Assembly (NCBI RefSeq): GCF_021545845.1
Contig: NZ_CP088923.1
Coordinates: forward strand, 3,162,001 to 3,226,000
DNA from: Rhodanobacter thiooxydans
GTDB taxonomy: Bacteria; Pseudomonadota; Gammaproteobacteria; Xanthomonadales; Rhodanobacteraceae
Reading direction: 5' to 3'
DNA length: 64,000 nucleotides
The position numbers were made by a program, and so were the translations under genes. Shown one piece after another: positions 44,490 through 52,901 of the stretch. Under the pieces are notes generated by a model. It had not been told where the DNA came from. It did no database searches and saw nothing but the letters and a program-made list of their open reading frames with translations. The first letter of the stretch is position 1. The number at the start of each line of letters is the position of its first letter.

Positions 44490-45070
44490 GGCTGCACCTC
44501 CTGCCACTGTTCGGGCGTGTTGCAATTGACCAGGCAGCGGCGCTCGTCGTCGTCGACGGCCAGTTCCGCACCCTGCAGCTGGGCATGCAGGGCGCGCAGC
44601 GAACGCATGCGCGGCACCTGGCCGGCGACAGCCGCGATCGCCGCGCGCGTCGTTTCGTCCAAGCGCAGGCACAGCGGCAGCACATGCCCGGCGAACATCG
44701 CGCAGGATATTTCTTCGGCCTCCGCCAGTGCGCCGAGCAGTCGCCGCAGCAACCCGCTCGTCAGTCGCGGCATGTCCACCGGCAGTATCAGATAGATGCC
44801 GTCCGACTGGGCCTGCGCCAGGGTCAGCAGGCCGCCGACGGGGCCCAGGCCGGGCTGCCGGTCGGGCAGGCCCTGCACCTCGGGATCGGGGCCGCAGGTC
44901 AGCACGCGTTGCGCGCCGGCCTGCTCCAGCAAGCCGCGCATGTGCTGCAGCAGCGGGCGACCGCGCCACGGCAGGGCGGCCTTGTCGGTACCCATGCGCG
45001 AGGACTGGCCGCCGGCAAGCACCACGCCGCCGAACGCGGGCGCCGGCTCAACTGTGCGCGTGACCGTCAT
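44486..45070 (-). CDS. mobA: Molybdenum cofactor guanylyltransferase MobA
   Basis: MobA joins GMP from GTP to molybdopterin, giving the MGD form used by NarG. The 194-aa protein has the nucleotide-binding motif LAGGQSSRMGTDKAAL, then LGPVGGLL and the Mg-binding ILPVDMP, all standard. It overlaps the end of moaE by 23 bases and the following hypothetical gene by four. Confidence 0.93.
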   Translation of the reverse strand: MTVTRTVEPAPAFGGVVLAGGQSSRMGTDKAALPWRGRPLLQHMRGLLEQAGAQRVLTCGPDPEVQGLPDRQPGLGPVGGLLTLAQAQSDGIYLILPVDMPRLTSGLLRRLLGALAEAEEISCAMFAGHVLPLCLRLDETTRAAIAAVAGQVPRMRSLRALHAQLQGAELAVDDDERRCLVNCNTPEQWQEVQP

Positions 45071-45548
45071 GTCGCGACTCCGGCCGGCTATCTTGTTCGT
45101 GTGACTCGCACAGCGAACAGCCTTCGCTCCACTCGCTGCTGCCGTCCACGTAGTGCTCCTGTTTCCAGATCGGGCTGCCGTGCTTGACCGCCTCGATGAC
45201 CTGGCGGCAGGCGCGGAACGCCTCGTCGCGATGCGGTGTGCCCACCGCCACCACCACCGCGACGTCGCCGATGCCGAGCCGCCCGCGGGCATGGGCCAGA
45301 TAGATCTTCAGGCGTGGCCCGAACTGCTCTTGCGCACGTCGCATGATGTCGTCGAAGCCCACCAGCGCCAGTTGCTCGAACACGTCGTAGCTGACGCCGG
45401 TGACCGCCCGCCCCTGGTTCTGCTCGCGCACCCGACCGACGAACATGGCGAACCCGCCGAAGGCCGGGTCGGCAACGAACTCCAGCGCGGCGGCCGGATC
45501 GATGCGCCGGTGTTCGACGTCCACGATCATGCAACGGAAGTCGCTCAT
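45048..45548 (-). CDS. moaE: Molybdopterin synthase catalytic subunit MoaE
   Basis: MoaE combines with thiocarboxylated MoaD to add the dithiolene sulfurs of molybdopterin. The 166-aa protein shows FAMFVGRVREQNQGRAVTGVSYD, AHARGRLGIGDVAVVVAVGTPHR and the catalytic lysine region GSPIWKQEHY. A His- and Cys-containing tail of about 25 residues (CSLCESHEQD, then DGHAHS) extends past the usual end and might bind metal. The extension also carries the overlap with mobA. Confidence 0.94.
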   Translation of the reverse strand: MSDFRCMIVDVEHRRIDPAAALEFVADPAFGGFAMFVGRVREQNQGRAVTGVSYDVFEQLALVGFDDIMRRAQEQFGPRLKIYLAHARGRLGIGDVAVVVAVGTPHRDEAFRACRQVIEAVKHGSPIWKQEHYVDGSSEWSEGCSLCESHEQDSRPESRHDGHAHS

Positions 45549-45549
45549 C

Positions 45550-45810
45550 TCAACCTCCTCCGACCGGCGGCAGCACCACCACCGGTCCGCTCTCGGGCAA
45601 GGGCTCCTGCTCGCCCAGCACACAGGTCTGGCTGGCGAAAGCCGAGCGCAACAGCAGGCCTTCCCGGAACCCAGGCCAATGCGCGCGGCCATGCGCCGCC
45701 AGCGCACTGCGCAGGTCGGCCACGCACGCACCCGCGGGCACTTCCAGCGTCACCGCCGCGCCTGGCTCGTAATCGCGGAACGCACCAAACAGGCTGACTT
45801 CGACCTTCAT
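45550..45810 (-). CDS. moaD: Molybdopterin synthase sulfur carrier subunit MoaD
   Basis: The 86-aa protein is a ubiquitin-fold sulfur carrier ending in Gly-Gly (PPVGGG). Its C-terminus is adenylated by MoeB and then thiolated to provide sulfur for MoaE. It lies one base upstream of moaE and overlaps moeA by four bases. A rhodanese-MoeB protein that could charge it is encoded at 49769-50947. Confidence 0.93.
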   Translation of the reverse strand: MKVEVSLFGAFRDYEPGAAVTLEVPAGACVADLRSALAAHGRAHWPGFREGLLLRSAFASQTCVLGEQEPLPESGPVVVLPPVGGG

Positions 45811-47060
45811 GCTTCGCCCCCGATCGCCAGCGGCTGCAAGTGCCCCAGCGCATAAACCTCGACCATGCTGCCCGGCTCGCGAACCTGCGCATCCTCGGCC
45901 AGCACCACCCAGGCGCCGGTGTCGAGCAACGGGCGGATCCGGAACGACTCCTGCCCGTCCAGCAGCACGGCCTGCAGGCGCCCGTCGGCCGCCAGCGCCA
46001 GCTTGCCCTTGAGGAAGCAGCGCAACGGCACGCGCTGCTCGAAGCGCTGCTGCAGCGGCAGCCGCAGCGGGCGCTCCGGCGGCAGGCCGAGCATGCCGCG
46101 CAAGGCCGGCTCGACGAAGAAACGCAGGCCCACCGCGCTGGACACCGGGTTGCCCGGCAGCCCGAAGAACAACGCGCCATCCGGCAGGCTGGCGAACAGC
46201 AAAGGCTTGCCCGGGCGGATCCGCAGCTTGTGGAAATGGATCTGCGCACCAAGCTCGCGCAGCGCCTCAGGCACGAAATCATGGCGTCCCATCGACACCG
46301 CGCCGGTACTGAGCACCACCGTTGCCCCGGCATGCAGCGCCTCGCCCAGCGCGCGCACGAAGGCCGCCGGGTCATCCTGCACCGTCTGCCGATACACCAC
46401 CTGCGCGCCGGCGGCGGCGAGGCGCGCAGCCAGGAACGGGCCGTTGCTGTTGCGGATCTGTCCGCTCTGCAGCGGCTGGCCGGGGTCGTCCACCAGTTCC
46501 CGGCCGGTGCAGATGATGGCCACGCGCGGGCGCCGCACGACCGGCACCTCGGCGACGCCCAGCGCGGCCAGCAGCGCCAGGTGTTGCGCCTGCAACAGTT
46601 CGCCCGCCGGCATCAGCTCGGCGCCCAGCGGCACGTCCTCGCCGCAGCGACGCACGTGCCGGCCAGCCTCGACGTCGATACCCAGCCGGATGCGCCGCGG
46701 CCGGCCGTCGCCATCGTGCTCGACGATCTCGACCTGCTCCACCGGCACCACCGTGTCCATCCCCGCGGGCATGCGCGCGCCGGTCATGATTTCCCAGGCG
46801 CCGCCGGCGGCCTGCGCCAGGGCGTCGCCCGCCGCCTGCGCGCCCATCACGACATGCTCGCTGCCGGCCGGCAGCCGGGCATCGCCGGCATGCAGGGCGA
46901 AGCCGTCCATCGCGGCATTGTCGAACGGCGGCAACTCGGCGGGGCTGCTCACCGACCGGGCCAGCAGCCGACCCAGCGCCTGCTCCAGCGGACACCGGCG
47001 CTCCGGCAGCCGGCGTGTCCGCTCGAGGATGAGCGCCAGCGCATCGTGGTAACCGATCAC
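45807..47060 (-). CDS. moeA: Molybdopterin molybdenumtransferase MoeA
   Basis: MoeA inserts molybdate into adenylated molybdopterin. The 417-aa protein has the four-domain layout, with PPFDNAAMDGFALH near residue 50, GARMPAGMDTVVPVEQ, STGAVSMGRHDFVPEAL and the PGNPVSSAV loop. The GTG at 47060 overlaps the moaCB stop (GTGA). Longer in-frame starts upstream would run inside moaCB and are not needed. Confidence 0.94.
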   Translation of the reverse strand: MIGYHDALALILERTRRLPERRCPLEQALGRLLARSVSSPAELPPFDNAAMDGFALHAGDARLPAGSEHVVMGAQAAGDALAQAAGGAWEIMTGARMPAGMDTVVPVEQVEIVEHDGDGRPRRIRLGIDVEAGRHVRRCGEDVPLGAELMPAGELLQAQHLALLAALGVAEVPVVRRPRVAIICTGRELVDDPGQPLQSGQIRNSNGPFLAARLAAAGAQVVYRQTVQDDPAAFVRALGEALHAGATVVLSTGAVSMGRHDFVPEALRELGAQIHFHKLRIRPGKPLLFASLPDGALFFGLPGNPVSSAVGLRFFVEPALRGMLGLPPERPLRLPLQQRFEQRVPLRCFLKGKLALAADGRLQAVLLDGQESFRIRPLLDTGAWVVLAEDAQVREPGSMVEVYALGHLQPLAIGGEA

Positions 47061-48064
47061 GGGTGTGCCTCGCCATCCATCATGGCCAGCGCATGGGCCA
47101 GCAGCGGCCCCACGATCGCCAGGCCCTGGCCTGCCGCCCGCGGGCTGCCCGGCATCGCCAGCACCAGCATGCGCCCCAGCTGCACCGCTTCGGCCCGGCT
47201 CAGCCATGCCTGTGGCGTATGCCGCGCGCTTTCGCTGCGCAGCATCTCGGCCAGCCCGCTGACCCGGCGATCGGCCACCTGCGCCAGTGCCTCGGGCGTG
47301 AGGTCACGCGGACCCAGCCCGGTGCCGCCGGTGCACAGGCACAGGCGTACCTGCGCCGCCGCCAGCGCGCGCAGGTGCGCGGCCAGCGGCTGCACGCCAT
47401 CGGGCAGCACGTCGACGTGATCCACCTGCGCGCCCAGCTGACGCAGGCCCTCCACCAGCAACGGGCCGGAGCGGTCCTCGTAGCGGCCCTCGTGCGCCCG
47501 GTCGCTGAGCGTGACCACGGCACACGACACGCCCTGCAGACGTGCGATGTCGCGCGGGCGGTAGTGCGCCTGCTCCGCCTCGCTCATGCCTTCCGGGTGC
47601 CGCCACAGGCCGCTCTTGCCGCCTTCCTTGAACAGCAGCCGGATGCCGCCGATCGCCAGCGCCGGTTCGACCGGCTTGCTCAGGTCGTACAGCGTCAGCA
47701 GCGCGGCGTTGACGCCGGCCAGCGCCTCCATCTCCACCCCGGTGCGGGCCTCGGTCGCTACCTCGCAATAAACCCGGATCGCCAGCCGCTCGGCCACCGG
47801 CTCGCAGTGCACGCGCACCAGCTCCAGCGGCAGCGGATGGCACAGCGGCATCAGCGCCGAAGCCTGCTTGGCGCCCTGCAGCCCGGCCACCTCCGCCATC
47901 ACCAGCGCATCGCCCTTGGGCAGGCGGCGCTCGACGATCAGCGGCCACGCCACCGGGCCGGCCTGCAACTCGCCCACGGCCACGGCACGGCGGCGGGTCG
48001 GGCGCTTGTCGCGGATGTCCGCCATGTGGAAGGCGGCGACGTGTTCGGTAGCGGGCAAGGTCAT
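47057..48064 (-). CDS. moaCB: Bifunctional cofactor biosynthesis protein MoaC-MoaB fusion
   Basis: One 335-aa chain joins two enzymes. Residues 1-165 are MoaC, which forms cyclic pyranopterin phosphate together with MoaA: KGDALVMAEVAGLQGAKQ, then MPLCHPLPL and EARTGVEMEALAGV. Residues 180-335 are a MoaB/MogA domain that adenylates molybdopterin: VVTLSDRAHEG, CTGGTGLGPRD and AMPGSPRAA. Such fusions are known in several proteobacteria. It overlaps moaA and moeA by four bases each. Confidence 0.94.
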   Translation of the reverse strand: MTLPATEHVAAFHMADIRDKRPTRRRAVAVGELQAGPVAWPLIVERRLPKGDALVMAEVAGLQGAKQASALMPLCHPLPLELVRVHCEPVAERLAIRVYCEVATEARTGVEMEALAGVNAALLTLYDLSKPVEPALAIGGIRLLFKEGGKSGLWRHPEGMSEAEQAHYRPRDIARLQGVSCAVVTLSDRAHEGRYEDRSGPLLVEGLRQLGAQVDHVDVLPDGVQPLAAHLRALAAAQVRLCLCTGGTGLGPRDLTPEALAQVADRRVSGLAEMLRSESARHTPQAWLSRAEAVQLGRMLVLAMPGSPRAAGQGLAIVGPLLAHALAMMDGEAHP

Positions 48065-49095
48065 CCTCCGATCGAGGCCAGGTGCGGCGTGATGCCGGTC
48101 AGCCCCTGGTGCAGGCCGTGGCCGGCGGCCTTCAGGCCGAGCTGGGTGGCGATGTGCGCCACCAGCGCGTGGTGGTCGTCGTCCGACTGCAGCAGCGGCC
48201 GCAGCGAGATGCCGAAATTGCCGAACAGGCACAGCCGCAGGTCGCCGCGCGCGGTGACCCGCAGGCGATTGCAGCCGGCGCAGAAGTCGCGGGCATACGG
48301 CGCGATCACGCCGATGCGGCCGCGATAGTCCGGATGCGCGTATTCGAGCGCCGGCCCGGCGTCCGCCGTGCGCGGCCGCAACACCCAGCCGTCGGCCAGC
48401 AACTGTCGCTGCAGGCCCTCGGCGCGCAGGTGGTGGCGCTCGAAGAACTCGCGGTTCTCGCCGGTGCGCATCAGCTCGATGAAGCGCAGCGCGACATCGC
48501 GCCCGCGCAGGTAGTCCAGCCAGGCGGGAAGCTCGTCGTCGTTGCGCCCGCGCAGCAGTACTGCGTTGATCTTCACTGCCTCGAAGCCCAGCGCCAGCGC
48601 CTGCTCGATGCCCGCGGTGACCTCGGCAAAACGGTCATGCCCGGTGATGTCCAGATAACGTGCGGCGTCGAGGCTGTCGAGGCTGACGTTGAGCGCGGTC
48701 AGCCCCGCCTCGCGCCAGCCGCGCACCAGCCGCGGCAGGCGGCAGCCGTTGGTGGTCAGCGCAATCCGGCGGATGCCGGGCACCGCGGCCACGGCGGCGA
48801 TGATCGCCGGCAGGTCCTTGCGCAGGCTGGGTTCGCCGCCGGTCAGGCGGATCTTGCTCATGCCCAGCGCGGCAAACCCGCGCACCAGCCGCCGGATTTC
48901 CTCAAGGATGAGGAAGACGGGCCGGCCGTTCGCCTGGTAGCCGTCGGGCAGGCAATACGTGCAGCGGTAATTGCACGCCTCGGTCAACGACAGGCGCAGA
49001 TAGGGAAATGAGCGTCCATGATGGTCAACCAGGGTCTGCACTGCCGCTCCACTTCGATTAGCGAACTTGCCGATCCGCCGACCCTTCGGCCGCAT
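48061..49095 (-). CDS. moaA: GTP 3',8-cyclase MoaA (radical SAM)
   Basis: MoaA starts cofactor synthesis by rearranging GTP with a radical SAM reaction. The 344-aa protein has the N-terminal cluster motif CNYRCTYC (Cys41, 45, 48), the GGEP motif and a C-terminal cluster at Cys272, Cys275 and Cys289 (CAGC, then LRLC). It ends in Gly-Gly, as active MoaA must. It is the first gene of moaA-moaCB-moeA-moaD-moaE-mobA, with an FNR-type box about 100 bases upstream. Confidence 0.95.
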   Translation of the reverse strand: MRPKGRRIGKFANRSGAAVQTLVDHHGRSFPYLRLSLTEACNYRCTYCLPDGYQANGRPVFLILEEIRRLVRGFAALGMSKIRLTGGEPSLRKDLPAIIAAVAAVPGIRRIALTTNGCRLPRLVRGWREAGLTALNVSLDSLDAARYLDITGHDRFAEVTAGIEQALALGFEAVKINAVLLRGRNDDELPAWLDYLRGRDVALRFIELMRTGENREFFERHHLRAEGLQRQLLADGWVLRPRTADAGPALEYAHPDYRGRIGVIAPYARDFCAGCNRLRVTARGDLRLCLFGNFGISLRPLLQSDDDHHALVAHIATQLGLKAAGHGLHQGLTGITPHLASIGG

Positions 49096-49189
49096 CGCGG
49101 ACGGCCGACGTGTCCGCTGCCACAGGCGGGTGTCGCATCGACATCAGTTTACGCACAAGTCACGTTAGCGTGTCGGCACGCGGGCGCGA

Positions 49190-49203
49190 TTGACTGGAGT
49201 CAA
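49190..49203. promoter_or_regulatory. FNR/ANR-type box between moaA and the small conserved gene at 49293
   Basis: TTGAC-TGGA-GTCAA is a perfect inverted repeat, 95 bases upstream of moaA and 90 bases upstream of the divergent gene. It could control both. Confidence 0.65.
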
Positions 49204-49292
49204 ACCGGCGTGCGGCACGTTGTCACGATCACCGCGCCGGCACGCGCCCCGCATGCTAATTTCGGGGTTCCTCCCGGGGATGCACGACCATC

Positions 49293-49697
49293 ATGGCGCT
49301 GACCAGCTTCCAGGATCTGCTTGACGCGAGCCGCCGGCAGCCTGAGCCGCAACGGTTGCTGTTCGTCTTCGCGCGCGTCGAATTGCCGGAGGCGGCTACC
49401 GATACGCAGCGCGAACGCGCGGCGCGGGGGGAAGGCGGCAACCTGTCGCCCAGCCTGTGCGTGGACAAGGCGCCGGAGGAAGTCGCCAGCTTCGCCGCGC
49501 TGGTGGAGGAGTCAGCGACCACCGGCCTGCCGTGGGACATCGTGTGCGTCGCCAGCCTGTCCGGCCGCGCCGGCGTGGCCCCGGGCACCGACGAAGCCGC
49601 GCAGCCGCTGCGCTTCATGGTCAACGCAATCAACAACGGACGCGTGGCCGAGTTTGCCGCCTTCGATCGCGAAGGCAACGTGCTGCAGTTCTGCTGA
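49293..49697 (+). CDS. Small conserved protein (often labelled ribonucleotide reductase subunit alpha; function unknown)
   Basis: The 134-aa protein begins MALTSFQDLLDASRRQPEPQ and has LLFVFARVELPE, then CVDKAPEEVASFAALVEES and WDIVCVASLSGR. I recognise a conserved proteobacterial family that some databases label ribonucleotide reductase subunit alpha. It is far too short and lacks any reductase motif, so that name should not be trusted. It is divergent from moaA and lies 71 bases before the rhodanese-MoeB gene, perhaps in one transcript. Confidence 0.75.
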   Translation: MALTSFQDLLDASRRQPEPQRLLFVFARVELPEAATDTQRERAARGEGGNLSPSLCVDKAPEEVASFAALVEESATTGLPWDIVCVASLSGRAGVAPGTDEAAQPLRFMVNAINNGRVAEFAAFDREGNVLQFC

Positions 49698-49768
49698 GCC
49701 GGGCCACGGCTCCACCACGCTACGGGCGCCGGCTTGCATACCCTTTTTCCCGCGCACAGACTTCCGCC

Positions 49769-50947
49769 ATGAGCGTCCCGACCAACCGCGACTCCTGGCT
49801 GGAGCAGCTGCGCCGGCGCATACCGGAAATTTCCCCGGCCCAGGCGCTGGCGCAACAGGCGCTCGGCGCCCTGCTGATCGACGTGCGCGAAGACGCCGAG
49901 CGTGCCGGCGGCCTGCCCGCCCATGCGCTGGGCCTGTCGCGCGGTCACCTCGAGCTGCGCATCGAGGACCTGCAGCAGGATCGCGAACGTCCCCTGCTGC
50001 TGCTGTGCGCCTCCGGGCAACGCTCACTGCTCGCCGCCGAATCGCTGCAGCGGCTCGGCTACCGCCAGGTGAGCTCGGTCGCCGGCGGGTTCGCGCGCTG
50101 GAAGGCCGAAGGCCTGCCCATCGCGGCCGGCACGCTCGACCCGGACGCTGCCGAGCGCTATGCGCGCCAGTTGCAGCTGGCGCAGGTCGGCGAGCAAGGG
50201 CAGGCCCGGCTGGGCGCGGCGAGGGTGGCGATCGTGGGCGCCGGAGGGCTGGGCTCGCCGGCGGCGCTGTACCTCGCCGCCGCCGGCGTCGGCCAGCTCA
50301 CCCTGATCGACCACGACACGGTGGAACGCTCGAACCTGCACCGGCAAGTCGTCCACGCCGACGCGCGCGTAGGCATGGCCAAGACCGCGTCGGCGCGGAT
50401 GACGCTGCAGGCGCTGAACCCGCGCATCCACGTCGAGACGCGGGCCGAGCGGCTGGATGCCGGCAACGTGGAGCGGCTGCTGGCCGGCCACGACCTGATG
50501 CTCGACGGCACCGACAACTTTCCCACCCGCTACCTGCTGGCCGCCGCCTCGCTGCGCCTGAAGATGCCGATGATCTACGGCGCGGTGGAGCGTTTCAGCG
50601 GGCAGCTCGGCGTGTTCGATCCGCGCCGCGACGATTCACCGTGCTACCGCTGCCTGTTCCCGCTGCCGCCGTCCGCGGCCGATGCGCCCAATTGCAGCGA
50701 AGCGGGGGTGCTTGGCGTGCTGCCCGGCATCGTCGGCCTGCTGCAGGCGACCGAGGCGCTCAAGCTGATCCTGGGCCTGGGCGATCCACTGGTCGGCCAG
50801 TTGCTCAGCTTCGACGCGCTGGGCATGCAGTTCCACAAGGCGCGGCTGCAGCGCAACCCGGGTTGCCCGGCATGCTCGGCCCACGCGACGTTCACCGGCT
50901 ACCCGCAGATCGAGGCGCTGTGTTCGTCCGGCGCTCGCCCGGACTGA
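49769..50947 (+). CDS. moeB: Rhodanese-ThiF/MoeB fusion: sulfur-carrier adenylyl/sulfurtransferase
   Basis: The 392-aa protein has an N-terminal rhodanese domain with active-site loop CASGQRS (Cys80). A ThiF/MoeB domain follows with GAGGLGSPAALYLA for ATP, the TDNFPTRY motif, the catalytic Cys in PNCSEAGVLGVLPG, and zinc pairs CYRC and CPAC. It should adenylate MoaD and pass it persulfide sulfur, like eukaryotic MOCS3 but with the domains in reverse order. The symbol is used broadly; it could also serve other sulfur carriers. Confidence 0.87.
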   Translation: MSVPTNRDSWLEQLRRRIPEISPAQALAQQALGALLIDVREDAERAGGLPAHALGLSRGHLELRIEDLQQDRERPLLLLCASGQRSLLAAESLQRLGYRQVSSVAGGFARWKAEGLPIAAGTLDPDAAERYARQLQLAQVGEQGQARLGAARVAIVGAGGLGSPAALYLAAAGVGQLTLIDHDTVERSNLHRQVVHADARVGMAKTASARMTLQALNPRIHVETRAERLDAGNVERLLAGHDLMLDGTDNFPTRYLLAAASLRLKMPMIYGAVERFSGQLGVFDPRRDDSPCYRCLFPLPPSAADAPNCSEAGVLGVLPGIVGLLQATEALKLILGLGDPLVGQLLSFDALGMQFHKARLQRNPGCPACSAHATFTGYPQIEALCSSGARPD

Positions 50948-50971
50948 GCGGGCCGGCGCGCCGGCTGAAAC

Positions 50972-51685
50972 TCAACCCGCCGCCGGCAGCAGGCTGTCCA
51001 GCACCAGCGCGGCCATCCGCGCCAGACCCTGTTCGCGCTGCGTCGGCGGCATGTGCGCGTCATGTTCCAGGTGGTCGCTGACGGTCAGCATGGACAGTGC
51101 CTGGAAGCCTTCGCGCATGGCCACGCCGTAGAGCCCGGCCGATTCCATCTCGACCCCGCGGATGCGGTGCGCCAGCAGCCGCGCGAGCAGCTGCGGGTCG
51201 CCGCCGTAGAAGCAGTCGGTGCTGAACACGCCGGCGACGCGCAGGGCGACGCGCTGCGCGGCGGCGGTGTCGACGGCCGCGCGCATCAGGCCGAAATCGG
51301 CGCACGCGGCCAGGTCGTGGCCGCCGAATTGCAACCGGTTGAAGTTCGAGTCGGTCGATGCCGCCTGCGCCAGCAGCAGGTCGCCGAGCGCGACGTCGCC
51401 CACCCCGCCGCAGGTGCCCACGCGCACGATCCGGCGTACGCCGAACACCCGCGCCAGTTCGGTGGCGTAGATCGCGCAGGACGGGATGCCCATGCCGCTG
51501 CCCAGCACCGACACGCGCAGGCCGCGGTAGTGGCCGGTGTAGCCGAGCATGTTGCGGCGCGTGTTGACTTCGACCACCTGGTCGAGGAACTCGTGCGCGA
51601 TGTGTCTTGCGCGCAATGGGTCGCCCGGCAGCAATACGGTGTCGGCGATATCGCCGGGCCTGGCGTCGAGGTGGGGCGTGCTCAT
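50972..51685 (-). CDS. deoD: Purine-nucleoside phosphorylase DeoD
   Basis: The 237-aa protein is of the hexameric DeoD type, cleaving purine (deoxy)nucleosides with phosphate. Motifs are VLLPGDPLRA, GSGMGIPSCAIYATEL, RVGTCGGV and GVEMESAGLYGVA, plus the catalytic Asp in TVSDHL. It is the last gene of deoC-deoA-deoB-deoD. Confidence 0.93.
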   Translation of the reverse strand: MSTPHLDARPGDIADTVLLPGDPLRARHIAHEFLDQVVEVNTRRNMLGYTGHYRGLRVSVLGSGMGIPSCAIYATELARVFGVRRIVRVGTCGGVGDVALGDLLLAQAASTDSNFNRLQFGGHDLAACADFGLMRAAVDTAAAQRVALRVAGVFSTDCFYGGDPQLLARLLAHRIRGVEMESAGLYGVAMREGFQALSMLTVSDHLEHDAHMPPTQREQGLARMAALVLDSLLPAAG

Positions 51686-51695
51686 GCGAGGCTCG

Positions 51696-52901
51696 TCATG
51701 CGGGAGAAAAGCTGCGCCCGGTCGCCAGCGGCGGCAGGCCGAGGTGGCTGGCCATGCTCTGGCCGATGTCGGCAAAGCTGTCGCGCCGGCCCAACGCGCG
51801 CGGCGCCAGCCCCGGCCCGAACGCCAGCACCGGGATGCATTCGCGGGTATGGTCGCTGCCCGGCCAGACCGGATCGCAGCCGTGGTCGGCGCTGATCACC
51901 AGCAGGTCGCCCGGCTGCAGCGCCGGCAGCAACTCCGCCAGCCGCGCGTCCAGTGCTTCCAGTGCCGCGGCATAGCCGAACACGTCGCGCCGATGGCCGT
52001 ACAGCATGTCGAAGTCCACGAAGTTGGTCGCGATCAGGCTGTGCGGGCCGGCCTGCGCCAGCGCCGCCAGCGTGGCGTCGAACAAGGCATCGTGACCGTA
52101 CGCATGCACCACCCGCGACACGCCGCGGTGGGCGAAGATGTCGTCGATCTTGCCGATCGCGATCACCTCGCCGCCGGCCGCCTGCAGCGCGTCGAACAGC
52201 GTCGGCGCGGGCGGCGGCAGGGCATAGTCGCGCCGATGCACGGTGCGGCTGAAGCCGGTGGCGGCGTCGCCGGTGAACGGCCGCGCGATCACCCGCCCGA
52301 TGTGGTAGTCATCGAGCAGCGTGCGCGCCAGCTCGCACAGGCGGTACAGCCGGTCCAGGCCGAACGCCTGCTCGTGGGCGGCGATCTGGAATACCGAATC
52401 GGCCGAGGTGTAGACGATCGGACGGCCGCTGCGCACGTGCTCGGCGCCAAGGCGCTGGACGATCTCGGTGCCGGAGGCATGGCAGTTGCCGAGCACGCCG
52501 GGCAGCCCACCCTGCTCCACCAGGGCCTGCAGCAGGGCCGGCGGAAACGACTGCTCGGCCTGCTCGAACAGCCCGAACGGCTGCGTCAGCACCACGCCGG
52601 CGCTTTCCCAGTGGCCCGACGGCGTGTCCTTGCCGCGGGCGCGTTCCACCGCATGCCCCCACAGGCCTTCGGGCGCCGCCAGCCCGGCGAAGCCGGGCGC
52701 CGCCTGGCCGTGGATCGCGGCATGCGCCTGCGGCAGGCCGAGCCGGCTGAACTGCGGCAGGCGCAGCGGGCCGCGGGCCGCCGCGGCACACGCGGCGGCA
52801 ATGTGGCCGAAGGTGTCGGCGCCGAGGTCGCCATAGGCGGCGGCATCCGGCGCGGCGCCGAGCCCCAGCGAATCGCACACCAGCCAGATCACGCGGGTCA
52901 T
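51696..52901 (-). CDS. deoB: Phosphopentomutase DeoB
   Basis: DeoB interconverts (deoxy)ribose 1- and 5-phosphates. The 401-aa alkaline-phosphatase-superfamily protein has the metal motif VCDSLGLGAAPDA at the start, GKDTPSGHWESAG, the IATNFVDFDMLYGHRRD block and ISADHGCDP. The ATG overlaps the deoA stop. Confidence 0.94.
   Translation of the reverse strand: MTRVIWLVCDSLGLGAAPDAAAYGDLGADTFGHIAAACAAAARGPLRLPQFSRLGLPQAHAAIHGQAAPGFAGLAAPEGLWGHAVERARGKDTPSGHWESAGVVLTQPFGLFEQAEQSFPPALLQALVEQGGLPGVLGNCHASGTEIVQRLGAEHVRSGRPIVYTSADSVFQIAAHEQAFGLDRLYRLCELARTLLDDYHIGRVIARPFTGDAATGFSRTVHRRDYALPPPAPTLFDALQAAGGEVIAIGKIDDIFAHRGVSRVVHAYGHDALFDATLAALAQAGPHSLIATNFVDFDMLYGHRRDVFGYAAALEALDARLAELLPALQPGDLLVISADHGCDPVWPGSDHTRECIPVLAFGPGLAPRALGRRDSFADIGQSMASHLGLPPLATGRSFSPA

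Noticed and set aside
49293..49697. Ribonucleotide reductase alpha subunit
   Set aside because: The label circulates for this family, but 134 residues without any reductase motif cannot be that enzyme.
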